Source: an uncultured Actinomycetes bacterium (GTDB lineage Bacteria; Actinomycetota; Acidimicrobiia; Acidimicrobiales; Ilumatobacteraceae). From it: a stretch of DNA of 14,896 bases. Positions 7,008 through 13,586 of this stretch are shown one piece after another. Where the stretch lies: NCBI GenBank assembly GCA_937927625.1, contig CALBSD010000109.1, positions 1-14,896 of the forward strand. The letters run 5' to 3'. The notes beneath the pieces were generated by a model. That model searched no databases. It was given only the letters and a program-made list of their open reading frames with translations, and was not told the origin of the DNA. Numbering within the stretch: position 1 is the stretch's first letter; each line of letters opens with the position of its first letter. The translations under genes were made by a program, and so were the position numbers.

Positions 7008-7508
7008 ATGCGTACTCCTCGCCTTCGGTCCCCTTTGTCACGGGCACTTGTGCCCGTCTTGGGCGGAATTGCCTTCTTTATCCTGTTCTTTGCTGGGCTT
7101 TGGCTCGTTGCCTCGGTCATCAACAACCGAGCCACCCCGACCTCCAATGTGGCCAACAAGGTCTTCGAAGTTGGCAAAGTGGAGTCAATGGCTAAGGCTG
7201 TGGCCAAAGATGGCCCCTTGCTCTTCCCCGACCTCAAGAGCCCCGACGGCGTGAGGTCCATTGTTCTTGACCACACAGGTTCCGATGTCGCCAAGGGGTG
7301 GAGGGTCTATTACGGCTACCCCGAAGATCTAGGCGCTAGATGCTTGGTCACCCATATTCAGGGCACCCGCAGGTTTACAGACTGCAACGGTCGCGTTGTG
7401 CAAATCAGCCAGTTGGCAAACCCCGAGAGCGTTCGTCCCATTGTCGAGAATCGTAAGACCCTCTACATCGATTTGCGTGGCATCAGTGCCACCACAACAA
7501 CCCAGTAA
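7008..7508 (+). CDS. Membrane-anchored protein with a Rieske-like domain lacking cluster ligands
   Basis: The 166-residue protein is not one I recognise by name. The open frame extends upstream, but the ATG at 7008 is preferred because earlier starts would overlap the divergent gene and lack a sensible N-terminus. Residues 14-38 form one membrane helix after a basic N-terminus (N-in, C-out expected). The outer part (about 50-156) follows the layout of a Rieske fold: VGKVESMAKAV, a V-rich strand, then C112-x3-H116-x9-C126-N-G-R. In a Rieske protein, CxH and CxxH would bind [2Fe-2S]; that pairing is not intact here, so a cluster is unlikely. The fold assignment is my inference. Six bases before the ATG is CACAAT, one base off TACAAT. 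It ends 14 bases from the convergent flavodoxin-like gene. A role in electron transfer or the envelope is possible but unproven. Confidence 0.7.
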   Translation: MRTPRLRSPLSRALVPVLGGIAFFILFFAGLWLVASVINNRATPTSNVANKVFEVGKVESMAKAVAKDGPLLFPDLKSPDGVRSIVLDHTGSDVAKGWRVYYGYPEDLGARCLVTHIQGTRRFTDCNGRVVQISQLANPESVRPIVENRKTLYIDLRGISATTTTQ

Positions 7509-7522
7509 ATACAGGGGTTTTG

Positions 7523-7951
7523 TTACTTACTGGCGACAGAGTCAGTGAGACGAATCGCAAATTCTTCTGCGTGCGCCGCAAGCTTGCTGCGATGCAACGC
7601 AAGGCCACCGATTACTTCGGCGCCGCGATATTCAAGTTCTCGAGTCATCACATCAAGTGAACCACCAGGGTTGAGTGCGAAGGTGCAGAACGCTGCAGCC
7701 TTCTTGCCGGCCATGGCAGGCAATGCTCGAAGTCGATCGATGCCCCATGGTGACTGCCCAACAACGAAGAGTCCGTGCACCCATGTGCCCACGATGACCA
7801 TGTCAGCGTCCTGAATGGACGCATGATCGGGGCTCTTGGCGGGAGAAATACCCGTGATGGACCAGTTCTCCTGCTGCAGGTTGGCGGCGATGCGCTCGCC
7901 TGCCTTCCAGGTATTGCCAGTGAGACTCTCGATAAGGATGGCTGCCTTCAT
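7523..7951 (-). CDS. Flavodoxin-like protein
   Basis: The 142-residue protein has the flavodoxin layout. A first strand KAAILIES is followed by the FMN phosphate loop T11-G-N-T14-x-K-A-G, a third strand DADMVIVGTWVHGLF (about 48-62) ending in the loop that usually packs on the flavin, and a fourth strand KKAAAFCTFALNPGG (about 83-97). This suggests an FMN-binding electron carrier or a small flavodoxin-family quinone or metal-related reductase. The physiological partner is unknown. It is the last gene of the pcrA-FtsK-like run, 29 bases downstream of the FtsK-like stop. An imperfect hairpin fills that gap and no good Shine-Dalgarno sequence precedes the ATG. It converges with the 7008-7508 gene. 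A P450 lies a few genes upstream, but nothing shows that this protein serves it. Confidence 0.78.
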   Translation of the reverse strand: MKAAILIESLTGNTWKAGERIAANLQQENWSITGISPAKSPDHASIQDADMVIVGTWVHGLFVVGQSPWGIDRLRALPAMAGKKAAAFCTFALNPGGSLDVMTRELEYRGAEVIGGLALHRSKLAAHAEEFAIRLTDSVASK

Positions 7952-7955
7952 GGCT

Positions 7956-7993
7956 CTATTTCTACTACCCGCGAACCCGGTTAGCGGAAATAG
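7956..7993 (-). promoter_or_regulatory. Imperfect inverted repeat between the FtsK-like and flavodoxin-like genes
   Basis: CTATTTC (7956-7962) pairs with GAAATAG (7987-7993). Inside them CTA/TAG and CCG/CGG continue the stem across small internal mismatches to a six-base loop. The structure covers the FtsK-like stop codon and ends four bases before the flavodoxin-like ATG, so it could hide the ribosome-binding region. No U tract follows, so it does not look like a terminator. It could also be chance. Confidence 0.3.
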
Positions 7994-9093
7994 AGGTCTA
8001 GGTCGCCAATATCGACGAGGACATCACGCCTCCCCGACTGCTGAGGAGGTCCGACCATCCCAAGTTTCTCCAGTTCGTCCATGAGGCGACCCGCACGTGC
8101 AAAACCCACTTTGAGTTTTCTCTGTAACAACGATGTCGAACCGATACCTGATCGCACCACGATGTCGACTGCACTCTTCAACAAGTCGTCATGATCGGGA
8201 GTTACACGTTCTGCGGATGCAGCAGTGGAAATTTCGACAAATGCAACCTCCGAGACTTGCGACTTCCAATGTTGCAACACTTTTTGCTCAAGCGACTGAT
8301 CGATGTCTTCGAATGAAAACTGATGGGCTCCACCATCGGCGGCTTGAAGGAAGAGCGCCTGACCAGGTGAAAGCAAGATCTCTGCACCTTTCACTCCGGC
8401 AATCAAATGACTATCACTGCTCGTCGATGTTCGCAGCGCAATTCTTGTTTCGAAGACCTGACGAATCGATGGAGGCATTGCCTTCACAATTCCGATGCTT
8501 GCCGCCATCACAAGGACAACTCCGACTTTGCTCCCACGGGAAAGTACCTGTTCAAGTGCAAACCAGATGTCGGAAAGCTGAACCTCGCTGCCCAAAGGAA
8601 CATCATCCATGAAAAAGAGAATTTCGGAGTTGACGATTTCTTCATCGACTTTAGAAATTGCCCTGAAGTCCGCCCACGTTTTCTTGCCGTGTTCGACTAA
8701 CAGTGCATAACGCCGATTGATTTCTGCGTTCAACCAATTAAGGGCATTCAATAACTTTGCAGAATCAGAGATTGGCCTCGTCAGCAGGTGGGGCACTCCT
8801 GCAAATCGTGAAAATCCAACTGCAGCCGCATCAAACAAAATTATTCTGACTTCATCAGGGTTTGCATTCTGCAGAACATGCATGAGCGAATGCTCAATCA
8901 ATGTTGATTTACCAGTTCCAGCATTACCGCTAATCAGAATGTCGTTAATTGACCACATTCGAATCTCAATGATGGCGGATCCGTCCAATGACCGGAAAGG
9001 AATAGTTGCAGACTCTTTCCAGCGACCGACTCGCTGCATGCCATCTGGATATGTCCAGCGCGCAGAACTTAGAGCTTCTTCAGCGGTGCCCAT
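7981..9093 (-). CDS. Short, divergent FtsK/SpoIIIE-type DNA motor with gamma domain
   Basis: The 370-residue protein is clearly FtsK-derived. After about 50 residues comes Walker A (G56-NAGTGKS-T64), then FDAAAVGFSRFAGVPHLLT (87-105, matching the family's IDPKxxELxxYxGIPHLL), an NALNWLNAEINRRY segment (116-129), Walker B (ILFFM-D163-D164), and DSHLIAGVKGAEILL (227-241). The end (about 301-360) is an FtsK gamma winged helix that would read DNA (QRKLKVGFARAGRLMDELE). It lacks the N-terminal membrane segments and the alpha domain of true FtsK. The ATG at 9093 is the most upstream start, since the frame closes at 9121-9123. Several catalytic features differ: the Walker B Glu is Asp, the Lys of IDPK is Ala, and the ATQRP sensor has become MAASIG. 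It overlaps the end of pcrA by 25 bases, so translation is probably coupled. Its role is unknown; main chromosome segregation is unlikely. Confidence 0.85.
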   Translation of the reverse strand: MGTAEEALSSARWTYPDGMQRVGRWKESATIPFRSLDGSAIIEIRMWSINDILISGNAGTGKSTLIEHSLMHVLQNANPDEVRIILFDAAAVGFSRFAGVPHLLTRPISDSAKLLNALNWLNAEINRRYALLVEHGKKTWADFRAISKVDEEIVNSEILFFMDDVPLGSEVQLSDIWFALEQVLSRGSKVGVVLVMAASIGIVKAMPPSIRQVFETRIALRTSTSSDSHLIAGVKGAEILLSPGQALFLQAADGGAHQFSFEDIDQSLEQKVLQHWKSQVSEVAFVEISTAASAERVTPDHDDLLKSAVDIVVRSGIGSTSLLQRKLKVGFARAGRLMDELEKLGMVGPPQQSGRRDVLVDIGDLDLYFR

Positions 9094-11327
9094 GCCAACG
9101 CAAGATGTTTTGTTCCACGATCACGGAAGCGCACGGCTACTTCGGCCTTGTCTCCGGTGCCCTTAATTTCAATGACAACGCCCTCGCCGAACACTGCATG
9201 CTCGACATCGTCTCCAACCTTGAGGTCAACCAAGTGATCGGTATTGCGCGGCTCGGACGGAGCACGAACAGCTCGTTCTGCGCGACGCGCGCCATATGTG
9301 CGACCGGCGGGCTCTTCGTCACGACGACGATACGACGGCAAGTCATCATCCCAACTTGTCGACGACGAGCGCCCATACACACGTGAATGATCGGTACCGG
9401 AATCAACATTGCCCTGACGGTCGAATAATTCTTCAGGAATTTCCGACAGGAAACGAGACGGCGGGTTATACGACGACTGACCGAACAACATGCGGTGCCA
9501 TGCGTGCGAGACAAACAGCTTCTCGCGAGCGCGAGTAAGGCCCACGTATGCAAGACGACGTTCTTCTTCAAGCTCTGCTGGGTCTGTGAGTGCGCGATTA
9601 TGCGGGAAGATTCCTTCTTCACATCCAACAAGGAACACGACCGGATATTCAAGACCCTTTGCAGAGTGCAACGTCATCAACACAATGTGATTCTCGTTAT
9701 CGAGATCATCAGTATCGGCGACCAAAGCGACTTGTTCGAGGAACTCTTCAACCTGTGTGTATTCAGCGGCAGAACCAATGAGTTCTTCGATATTTTCGAG
9801 TCGACCAGCGGCCTCCACTGAATCTTCGTTCTCGAGGTCATTGAGATAGCCGCTCTTGTTCATCGCGATTTCAATGACAGCCGATGGTCCATCGCCCAAC
9901 GCACCGTGCATCATGTCAACCAACCCCACGAATGAAGTGAGACCCTTGCTTGCCGAACCGCTGACGCCTGCTTCGCCGGCTCGGCGCATTGCTTCCATGA
10001 ACGAAATGCCTTCAGCGGCAGCGAATGCTTCAAGCTTGCCAATACTCGTATCGCCAATGCCGCGCTTTGGAACATTCAACACTCGCTTGATACTGATTTC
10101 GTCGAGCGGGTTTGCTCCCGCTTTCAAATATGCAATGGCATCTTTGATTTCACGACGGTCATAGAACTTGGTGCCACCCACAACCTTGTACGGAATGCTG
10201 TAGCGCATGAATGCTTCTTCCATTGCGCGGCTCTGCGCATTGGTGCGATACATGATGGCGATGTCGCCCCATGAACGATTATCCGTTTCATGGATTTCTT
10301 TAGCTGTCTTTGCCACCCAAGATGATTCGTCATATTCATCTTCTGCGAAGTAGCGAACAATACGGTCTCCTTGACCAGCAGATGTCCACAAATCTTTAGG
10401 ACGACGTCCGATGTTCTGCGAGATAACAGCATTCGCCGCGGAAAGAATTGTTTGTGTGCTGCGGTAGTTCTGTGCGAGAACTACCACTGTTGCTTCACCG
10501 AATGCACTCTCAAACGCATCAATGTTGCGTAAGTCTGCACCTCGGAATTTGTAAATACTTTGGTCGCTATCGCCCACCACACACACGTTCTTATGAAGAG
10601 CGCCCAACAACAACACGATGCGGTTTTGTGCTTGGTTGGTGTCCTGGTATTCATCAATCAGGATGTGCTTAAAGCGATCTTGATACATGCGCAAGATTTC
10701 TGGATACTTCTCAAAGAGTTCAACAACATTTACGAGGAGGTCATCGAAGTCCATTGCTCCGGCGCGCTTTAAACGCTTTTGATATTCCGTGTAGATCTCA
10801 GCATGACGCCGCATGATGATGTGCTCTGCACCATCGTGGGCTCGGGCGGTATTCACCAATTCGTTCTTCCACAAACTGATACGTGATTGCGCAGCATTTG
10901 CAGGGAATTTCTTTACATCAAGACCCATATCGCGAATCACATAACCAATGAGACGCTTGGAATCTTGTGAGTCATAAATGGTGAATTGTTTTGGGTACTC
11001 CAACAGCTCCGCGTGTTGACGCAAGATACGCACGCACGTTTTGTGGAATGTGGTCACCCACATCGACTTTGCAACTGGCCCCACAAGATCAGACACGCGA
11101 TGACGCATCTCTTCAGCGGCTTTATTGGTGAACGTGATAGCGAGAATTTCTTGCGGATGAATACCCTTCGAGATCAGCCATGCAATGCGCTGCGTGAGCA
11201 CACGAGTTTTACCCGAGCCTGCACCAGCGACGACCAGCAGAGGACCACCTGGGTGATACACCGCCTCTTCTTGGTCGGGGTTCAGCGGGATGCTGGCCCC
11301 TGTGGAGGCGTGTTCGAACTCAGACAT
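9069..11327 (-). CDS. pcrA: ATP-dependent 3'-5' DNA helicase of the UvrD/PcrA family
   Basis: The 752-residue protein is a full superfamily 1A helicase, acting in nucleotide excision repair and in clearing replication obstacles. Motifs run in order: Q motif region LNPDQEEAV (15-23), Walker A G35-AGSGK-T41, TFTNKAAEEM (65-74), DEYQDTN (225-231), VVGDSDQSIYKFRGAD (250-265), QNYRST (286-291), TLHSAKGLEYPVVF (552-565) and RRLAYVGLTRARE (590-602). After a low-complexity, charged linker (about 640-695) comes a C-terminal Tudor-like domain, VGDDVEHAVFGEGVV (704-718), which in PcrA binds RNA polymerase. That tail favours PcrA over the Rep type. The start is ATG at 11327. A TACACT box lies nine bases upstream, and GGAG stands only two bases before the ATG. 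The stop overlaps the FtsK-like gene. Confidence 0.94.
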   Translation of the reverse strand: MSEFEHASTGASIPLNPDQEEAVYHPGGPLLVVAGAGSGKTRVLTQRIAWLISKGIHPQEILAITFTNKAAEEMRHRVSDLVGPVAKSMWVTTFHKTCVRILRQHAELLEYPKQFTIYDSQDSKRLIGYVIRDMGLDVKKFPANAAQSRISLWKNELVNTARAHDGAEHIIMRRHAEIYTEYQKRLKRAGAMDFDDLLVNVVELFEKYPEILRMYQDRFKHILIDEYQDTNQAQNRIVLLLGALHKNVCVVGDSDQSIYKFRGADLRNIDAFESAFGEATVVVLAQNYRSTQTILSAANAVISQNIGRRPKDLWTSAGQGDRIVRYFAEDEYDESSWVAKTAKEIHETDNRSWGDIAIMYRTNAQSRAMEEAFMRYSIPYKVVGGTKFYDRREIKDAIAYLKAGANPLDEISIKRVLNVPKRGIGDTSIGKLEAFAAAEGISFMEAMRRAGEAGVSGSASKGLTSFVGLVDMMHGALGDGPSAVIEIAMNKSGYLNDLENEDSVEAAGRLENIEELIGSAAEYTQVEEFLEQVALVADTDDLDNENHIVLMTLHSAKGLEYPVVFLVGCEEGIFPHNRALTDPAELEEERRLAYVGLTRAREKLFVSHAWHRMLFGQSSYNPPSRFLSEIPEELFDRQGNVDSGTDHSRVYGRSSSTSWDDDLPSYRRRDEEPAGRTYGARRAERAVRAPSEPRNTDHLVDLKVGDDVEHAVFGEGVVIEIKGTGDKAEVAVRFRDRGTKHLALAWAPLKKL

Positions 11328-11336
11328 GGCTCCGCC

Positions 11337-11342
11337 AGTGTA
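11337..11342 (-). promoter_or_regulatory. pcrA: Candidate -10 box upstream of pcrA
   Basis: TACACT on the minus strand lies nine bases before the pcrA ATG, in the 50-base gap after the P450 gene. Its flank (CCTACACT) resembles the CCTACGCT at mdh and the ferredoxin gene. The hairpin just upstream separates it from the P450 transcript. Pattern-based and weak. Confidence 0.33.
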
Positions 11343-11356
11343 GGTGCGGGTTGTGT

Positions 11357-11375
11357 CGCGGGCAGAAAGCCCGTG
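11357..11375 (-). terminator. Hairpin after the P450 gene; possible terminator
   Basis: CGCGGGC (11357-11363) pairs with GCCCGTG (11369-11375) to give a seven-pair GC-rich stem (one G-T pair) with a five-base loop. It begins two bases after the P450 stop codon. No U tract follows on the minus strand, so it would be a weak intrinsic terminator, or an mRNA end-stabilising structure, between the P450 gene and pcrA. Confidence 0.4.
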
Positions 11376-11377
11376 AG

Positions 11378-12622
11378 TTATGCGCGAGCTTTGATGCGGA
11401 ATGGCAAGTTACGTGGACCACGCACCTGGCCGGTGCTCCATGTGACTTGCTCTGTGGTGTCCAACTCGAAGTCTGGGAAGCGCTTAAGGAAAACCTCAAT
11501 TGCGACATTCATTTCCAAACGAGCAAGGTTGGATCCGATGCAACGGTGAATACCGAGACCGAAAGCCGCATGGCGGTTTTCTTCGCGCTCGATGTCAACG
11601 ACAGCTGGGTTCGCAAACTGATTCTCATCGCGGTTCGCTGCAGGGAAAGGAAGAAGAACACGATCTTCTTTCTTCATCTGCACACCATGGAATTCCATGT
11701 CATCAGTGACCATGCGGGCCATCGTGACAGGTGCGTACGCACGAAGGAATTCCTCAACTGCCATTGGAATCTTGCCGGGATTTTCGACAAGACGACGGCG
11801 GTCGATTGGGTTCGATGCGAGGTGCCACAACGATGAACCGATGCCACTCCAGGTGGTGTCGATGCCAGCGATAATGAGCAGCAAAATGGTGCCGAACACG
11901 TGACGTGGAGAAAGCTTCTCACCGAAGATTTCAGCGTCCAACAAGTAGCTCGTGAGGTCATCACGTGGGTTCTCGATGTGATCTTCAATGTGCTTGGTGA
12001 GGTACTCATCCATGGCCATGAACTGTGCAAGGCGCTCTTCGCTGCGCTCTGCACCGATTCCGCCAAGAACCATGTCGACCCAACCGCGGAAACGGTCTGC
12101 ATCGGACAATGGCAAACCGACCATCTGAGCAACAACGAGAACTGGGATGTGCTGTGTGTACTGCACTGCAGCGTCGATTGCATCAACGTCACCCATGTCA
12201 TCAATCAACTTGTTGCAGATCTCTTCCACTTCTGTGCGCCAGGGGTCAATCACCTTTGGTGAGAACGCTGGCAACAAGAGGCGACGTGCGTCTGCGTGGA
12301 ATGGAGGATCTGAAGAAATTGGAGGCACTGGTCCGATAGGTGCACCCAAAGCATCAGGATCTTCCTTCAATGCTTCACTTGGCTTCAACTGCTGAACAAC
12401 AGGAGTGAGGCTGGAGAAACGAGATGGGTCGTACGCAATCTCTTTGACAAGATCGTGAGTGAGTGGCAACCACACACCGCCATAACGCTCTGTGTGTGCG
12501 ATAGGGCATCCAGCAGCCTTGAGGTCATCCCAAATCTGGTGAATGTTGTTGTTGTACTCAGGTGCGCCGTGGTCAAAGTCGGTCGCCCAATCAGTTACTG
12601 GGCCGTAGACGGTGTCAGTCAT
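11378..12622 (-). CDS. Cytochrome P450 monooxygenase
   Basis: The ATG at 12622 gives a 414-residue protein. The frame extends 28 codons further but would then run through the ferredoxin gene, and GAGG stands nine bases before 12622. All P450 hallmarks are present: the I-helix oxygen-activation motif A252-G-I-D255-T-T257, the E291-x-x-R294 K-helix pair and the heme loop FGLGIHRCIG (354-363) with thiolate ligand Cys361. There is no membrane helix, so it is a soluble class I bacterial enzyme taking electrons from a ferredoxin. The ferredoxin gene directly upstream (stop four bases before this start) is the natural partner. The substrate cannot be predicted; steroid, terpene or fatty-acid hydroxylation are all open. 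No ferredoxin reductase gene is nearby. Confidence 0.94.
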   Translation of the reverse strand: MTDTVYGPVTDWATDFDHGAPEYNNNIHQIWDDLKAAGCPIAHTERYGGVWLPLTHDLVKEIAYDPSRFSSLTPVVQQLKPSEALKEDPDALGAPIGPVPPISSDPPFHADARRLLLPAFSPKVIDPWRTEVEEICNKLIDDMGDVDAIDAAVQYTQHIPVLVVAQMVGLPLSDADRFRGWVDMVLGGIGAERSEERLAQFMAMDEYLTKHIEDHIENPRDDLTSYLLDAEIFGEKLSPRHVFGTILLLIIAGIDTTWSGIGSSLWHLASNPIDRRRLVENPGKIPMAVEEFLRAYAPVTMARMVTDDMEFHGVQMKKEDRVLLPFPAANRDENQFANPAVVDIEREENRHAAFGLGIHRCIGSNLARLEMNVAIEVFLKRFPDFELDTTEQVTWSTGQVRGPRNLPFRIKARA

Positions 12623-12626
12623 TTTC

Positions 12627-12821
12627 TTAATCCTCGATTGTGATTGCGAACTCGGGGCAGTTAGCAACAGCAAGACGTGCCTTGTCTTCAAGACCGGCAG
12701 GCACAACGCCGTCGTTCAATTCGAATGCGTTGCCGAGATCGTCAACGTCGAACAATTCGGGGGCCAACGCATAACAGCGGTTGTGGCCCTGGCACTTGGA
12801 TGAATCTACGTGTACTCGCAT
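12627..12821 (-). CDS. 3Fe-4S ferredoxin, partner of the P450
   Basis: The 64-residue protein is a single-cluster ferredoxin. Ligand positions are C10-x-x-H13-x-x-C16 and C55-P56. The histidine stands where a 4Fe-4S ferredoxin has its second cysteine, the pattern of the P450-linked 3Fe-4S ferredoxins of actinobacteria such as Mycobacterium and Streptomyces. It passes single electrons from a reductase to the P450 heme. It is rich in acidic residues, as expected for docking. The gene is immediately upstream of the P450, and its last codons carry the P450 ribosome-binding site, so expression is coupled. No Shine-Dalgarno sequence precedes its own ATG. Instead TACGCT lies six bases upstream, suggesting a leaderless message. 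Confidence in the family is high; reduction partner unknown. Confidence 0.93.
   Translation of the reverse strand: MRVHVDSSKCQGHNRCYALAPELFDVDDLGNAFELNDGVVPAGLEDKARLAVANCPEFAITIED
12632..12635 (-). promoter_or_regulatory. Shine-Dalgarno sequence that sets the P450 start
   Basis: GAGG on the minus strand lies nine bases before the ATG at 12622, inside the last codons of the ferredoxin gene. It argues for this start rather than the longer open frame and couples P450 translation to the ferredoxin. Confidence 0.6.
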
Positions 12822-12826
12822 GTGCC

Positions 12827-12833
12827 TAGCGTA
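12827..12833. promoter_or_regulatory. Symmetric TAGCGTA box: candidate bidirectional -10 element
   Basis: The seven bases read TANNNTA on both strands. On the minus strand TACGCT (12833-12828) is six bases before the ferredoxin ATG. On the plus strand TAGCGT (12827-12832) is 25 bases before the yaaA ATG, which would leave a leader of roughly 18 bases carrying the GGAGAGG ribosome-binding site. Bidirectional transcription from symmetric -10 boxes is known in bacteria. No -35 boxes are evident. Confidence 0.42.
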
Positions 12834-12840
12834 GGACGGA

Positions 12841-12847
12841 GGAGAGG
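12841..12847 (+). promoter_or_regulatory. yaaA: Shine-Dalgarno sequence of yaaA
   Basis: GGAGAGG is followed by ten bases and the ATG at 12858. It is the strongest ribosome-binding site in the window. It selects this start over an in-frame ATG at 12810, which would overlap the divergent ferredoxin gene. Confidence 0.65.
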
Positions 12848-12857
12848 AAAATTCACC

Positions 12858-13586
12858 ATGGGACCGAATCCTTTTTTTGTGCTTCTTCCACCCTCCGAAG
12901 GCAAGGCCCTCGGAGGCACCGCACGGCTGAACTATGCGGCCAACTCGGGAGCATTTGGCCCCGACCTCGGAGACTTTCGGTCCGACGTCGCACGTGCCCT
13001 GATCGATGCCAAAGGAGGCGACGGCAAATTGCTCGGAGTGAAGGGCGATTTACTGGCTCGGGCGCAGGAAGCAAACCGCACATTGGTCGGAGCCCCCGCA
13101 TTGCCTGCATGGCAGCGCTACACAGGCGTGGTCTGGGATCACCTCGACCTCTCCTCGTTTACTGGGCCACACCGCATAGCCGCTGTAAAACGCATCATCG
13201 TTCCCTCTGGGTTTGCAGGGCTCGTCCGGGCTGACGACCCACTCCCCGACTACCGGCTCAAGATGGGCGCGCGTCTGGCGCCGTTTGGTCTGATGTCCAC
13301 CTGGTGGCGAGACGACCTCACCGCAGCGCTTCTGGCGTACACCAAGAAATCACCCGTCGTCGACTTGCTGCCACAGGAACATCGTTCAGCTATTGATTGG
13401 TCCCTTGTCAACACGCATGTTCGTGTTGATCTGGTGTCTCGCACAGGCGGCATCGTCGGTGGACACAATGCAAAAGCAGCGAAGGGATTACTTGCTCGTC
13501 ATCTCCTCGTGTCGAGCGGTACCGATATTGAGCGTATGGTTGCGACATTCAAGCATCCTGAGTACACAGCAAAGGTCAGCACATGA
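12858..13586 (+). CDS. yaaA: YaaA family protein (UPF0246, peroxide stress/DNA-binding family)
   Basis: The 242-residue protein matches the YaaA/UPF0246 family. It opens with the signature P11-P-S-E-G-K (FFVLLPPSEGKALGG), has the RYTGVVWDHLDLSSF block in the middle, and then the SGFAGLVRADDPLPDYRLKM block that corresponds to the family's 'LYGLLRPxDxIxxYRLEM' segment. In E. coli YaaA lowers free iron and limits oxidative damage during hydrogen peroxide stress, and its structure suggests nucleic-acid binding. Activity in actinobacteria is not established. The start at 12858 follows a strong GGAGAGG. The last bases overlap the next gene in an ATGA, so the two are translationally coupled. It is divergent from the ferredoxin-P450 pair, a setting that would fit oxidative stress, though this is speculation. 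Confidence 0.82.
   Translation: MGPNPFFVLLPPSEGKALGGTARLNYAANSGAFGPDLGDFRSDVARALIDAKGGDGKLLGVKGDLLARAQEANRTLVGAPALPAWQRYTGVVWDHLDLSSFTGPHRIAAVKRIIVPSGFAGLVRADDPLPDYRLKMGARLAPFGLMSTWWRDDLTAALLAYTKKSPVVDLLPQEHRSAIDWSLVNTHVRVDLVSRTGGIVGGHNAKAAKGLLARHLLVSSGTDIERMVATFKHPEYTAKVST

Noticed and set aside
7509..7522. Bidirectional terminator between the convergent genes
   Set aside because: The 14-base gap has a short T run but no inverted repeat.
12623..12706. 28-codon N-terminal extension of the P450
   Set aside because: It overlaps the ferredoxin gene in another frame. The ATG at 12622 has a ribosome-binding site and begins with a normal P450 N-terminus.
12810..12857. Upstream ATG of yaaA
   Set aside because: It overlaps the divergent ferredoxin start, and the strong GGAGAGG points to 12858.
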